In this document: positions 62,661 through 64,000 of the stretch, piece after piece
Layout of the letters: the number at the start of each line of letters is the position of its first letter
How positions within the stretch are numbered: position 1 is the stretch's first letter
NCBI RefSeq assembly: GCF_011075055.1
Contig: NC_058151.1
Span: forward strand, 8,884,251-8,948,250
Direction: 5' to 3'
Length of the DNA stretch: 64,000 nt
Source: Mangifera indica
Lineage: Eukaryota > Streptophyta > Magnoliopsida > Sapindales > Anacardiaceae
Position numbers and translations under genes: made by a program
The notes under the pieces: generated by a model
Seen by the model: only the letters and a program-made list of their open reading frames with translations
Told to the model about the DNA's origin: nothing
Databases searched by the model: none

Positions 62661-63353
62661 AGGGCCTAATGAACACATACTTTTTGGAGTGCTCACGTAC
62701 TTGATAAAGATACATTCCTTTCTTCTCGGTCTCAATTTTTCAAACTCATGGAAAAAGATATGGATAAACACTGCTAACCATTAAGGTTGTAATAAATTAA
62801 TTTAGGTTTTCTATCTAATCATAGCTCAAAAGTAGTGGAAACAACTGATTTAGTAGACACTCAGTTAAGTACATAAATAACAGTTAACGTCATATCATCA
62901 CAAAATGATGTTGATCTTTTGCTTGCCCATCATTGATCTAACCAATTCTAATAGAGTTCAATTACTTTTATTTGCTACATCATTTTTTTGTGAAGTTCTT
63001 GGAATTATTAGTTGGCATATTTCCTCGAAATTTTTTGACAAATATTCAAGACTTCAGTTAGTTCTTAAAACTCTTATCCATTTTGTTTAATTGATTTTCA
63101 ATCTAAATTATATATAGTATCCAAAGTAGTCTATTGCTTTTGACTAATCAGAGATCAAGTAGATAAGACTGAATCGAGCATAGTCATCAACACAAGCAAT
63201 GAAATATGAGACACCTTCTCAAACTTTATATTCATAGGAATACATATACCTAAGTATATAAATTACAAAGGAAGTCAAACTCTTACAGTTTTGTCAAATG
63301 GTTTTCTAGAAATTTTTCTTGTTGGACAATATTACACGTAGGTAGTTCTATTT
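62661..63353 (-). mobile_element. Ty1/copia integrase fragment D (opposite orientation)
   Basis: The minus strand aligns with copia A at about 26380-27060. Shared blocks are AAACCATTTGACAAAAC, GTTTGACTTCCTTTG, CTCGATTCAGTCTTAT and the linker coding FHEFEKLRPRRKECIFIKY (about 62760-62700). It therefore belongs to the family of element A. It joins fragment C tail-to-tail near 62660 and is cut on the right by the repeat starting at about 63354. Confidence 0.75.
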
Positions 63354-64000
63354 AGGCCAAAGGACTATCTCCTATCCAAACTATACTGAATTCTCAAAGT
63401 TCTCCCCATTAACCATAAAAATATCGTTTAACCGCCCATGACCGATTAAATTTAATGGAACCCTAACCCTTGAAAATTTAATATCATTTTCCCCCCTAAA
63501 CGTTTAAAAACTAACTTTTCTCCCCTAAGTCAAGTTTGAAAAGATCACATTTCTCCCCCTAGGTTTTGGTTTCCAAACCCTTTCACTTTCTCCAGCGCCA
63601 TCACCGACTGTCTGTCCCTCATGAGGATTTCTCTTCCATCGACGACCCTCCTCAACTTCACCCCTAACCCATCTAACGTCGAGAGACATCATTTGGGAAG
63701 AGAAATCGTCTTCCTAGAGTTGTTTGAAAAGATTATCGTCTTCCTAGATGAAGACGACTCATCTTCCCAGAGGACAATAAGTTGTCTCATCTTCGTCTAG
63801 GAAGACGATCGTCTTCCCAAACAATGAAGACGAGATCAATCGATCCCGTCTTCTCATCTGGAAAGATAATTTCTCTTCCCAGATGATATCTCTTGATGTC
63901 AGATGGGTTAGGGTGGAGTTGAGGCAGGCTATCGGTGGAAGAGAAACTATCGGGAGGGAGAGATGGTCAACAATAACACTGGAGAAAGTGAAGTGGTTTG
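63354..64000. mobile_element. MULE-type terminal repeat, left end (continues beyond window)
   Basis: Begins GGCCAAAGGACTATCTCCTA, like the ends of the two MULE-type elements at 10902 and 12922. It continues with pyrimidine-rich TTTTCCCCCCTAAACG and TTTCTCCCCCTAGG blocks. Palindromic GTCTTCC/GGAAGAC motifs cluster at 63700-63860; for example 63735-63757 is nearly the inverse of 63787-63809. No right terminus is in the window, so element length and target duplication cannot be tested. Confidence 0.55.

Overview
This is nuclear DNA from a flowering plant, most likely a eudicot; I cannot name the species. The evidence is AT-rich sequence, genes split by GT-AG introns, several degraded LTR retrotransposons with initiator-Met-tRNA primer sites, and MULE and hAT DNA transposons. 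Three host genes look intact and all lie on the minus strand. The rest is repeats, pseudogene fragments and unassigned intergenic DNA. I found no rRNA or tRNA gene and no CRISPR array.

Layout. 0.3-1.05 kb: broken C-terminal part of an NF-X1-type zinc-finger gene (NFXL1-like), running directly into the 3' end of a Ty3/gypsy element. 1.1-2.9 kb: two related LTRs. 2.9-4.4 kb: short duplications. 4.46-10.25 kb: DHHC protein S-acyltransferase gene 1 (5 exons, 452 aa). 10.9-13.6 kb: two neighbouring non-autonomous MULEs, the first split by a hAT element. 13.96-15.7 kb and 21.1-22.6 kb: two inverted copies of one LTR-like repeat. They bracket the tandem paralogue, DHHC gene 2 (17.59-19.63 kb, 5 exons, 407 aa). 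23.0-30.5 kb: decayed Ty1/copia element A (+). 31.6-31.9 kb: GAGCTCGA-rich inverted-repeat element. 33.0-41.8 kb: decayed Ty1/copia element B (-). 41.85-42.4 kb: degenerate tandem repeat. 43.57-51.40 kb: GH51 alpha-L-arabinofuranosidase (17 exons, 674 aa), with a likely 5' UTR intron. 52.2-57.6 kb: internal repeats, a degraded plus-strand coding remnant and a MuDR-type transposase pseudogene. 57.6-61.3 kb: unclassified. 61.3-63.35 kb: two copia fragments joined in opposite orientation. 63.35 kb to the end: start of a third MULE-type terminal repeat.

The three genes do not form a pathway. The two DHHC enzymes are a tandem duplicate pair that palmitoylate membrane-associated proteins. The arabinofuranosidase is a secreted cell-wall enzyme. 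All three were assembled exon by exon and the reading frame closes at every junction. I see no previously undescribed biological system. The points most worth following are the nested and inverted transposon structures around DHHC gene 2, the NFXL1-gypsy junction, and the MULE with an adjacent remnant that may be captured sequence.
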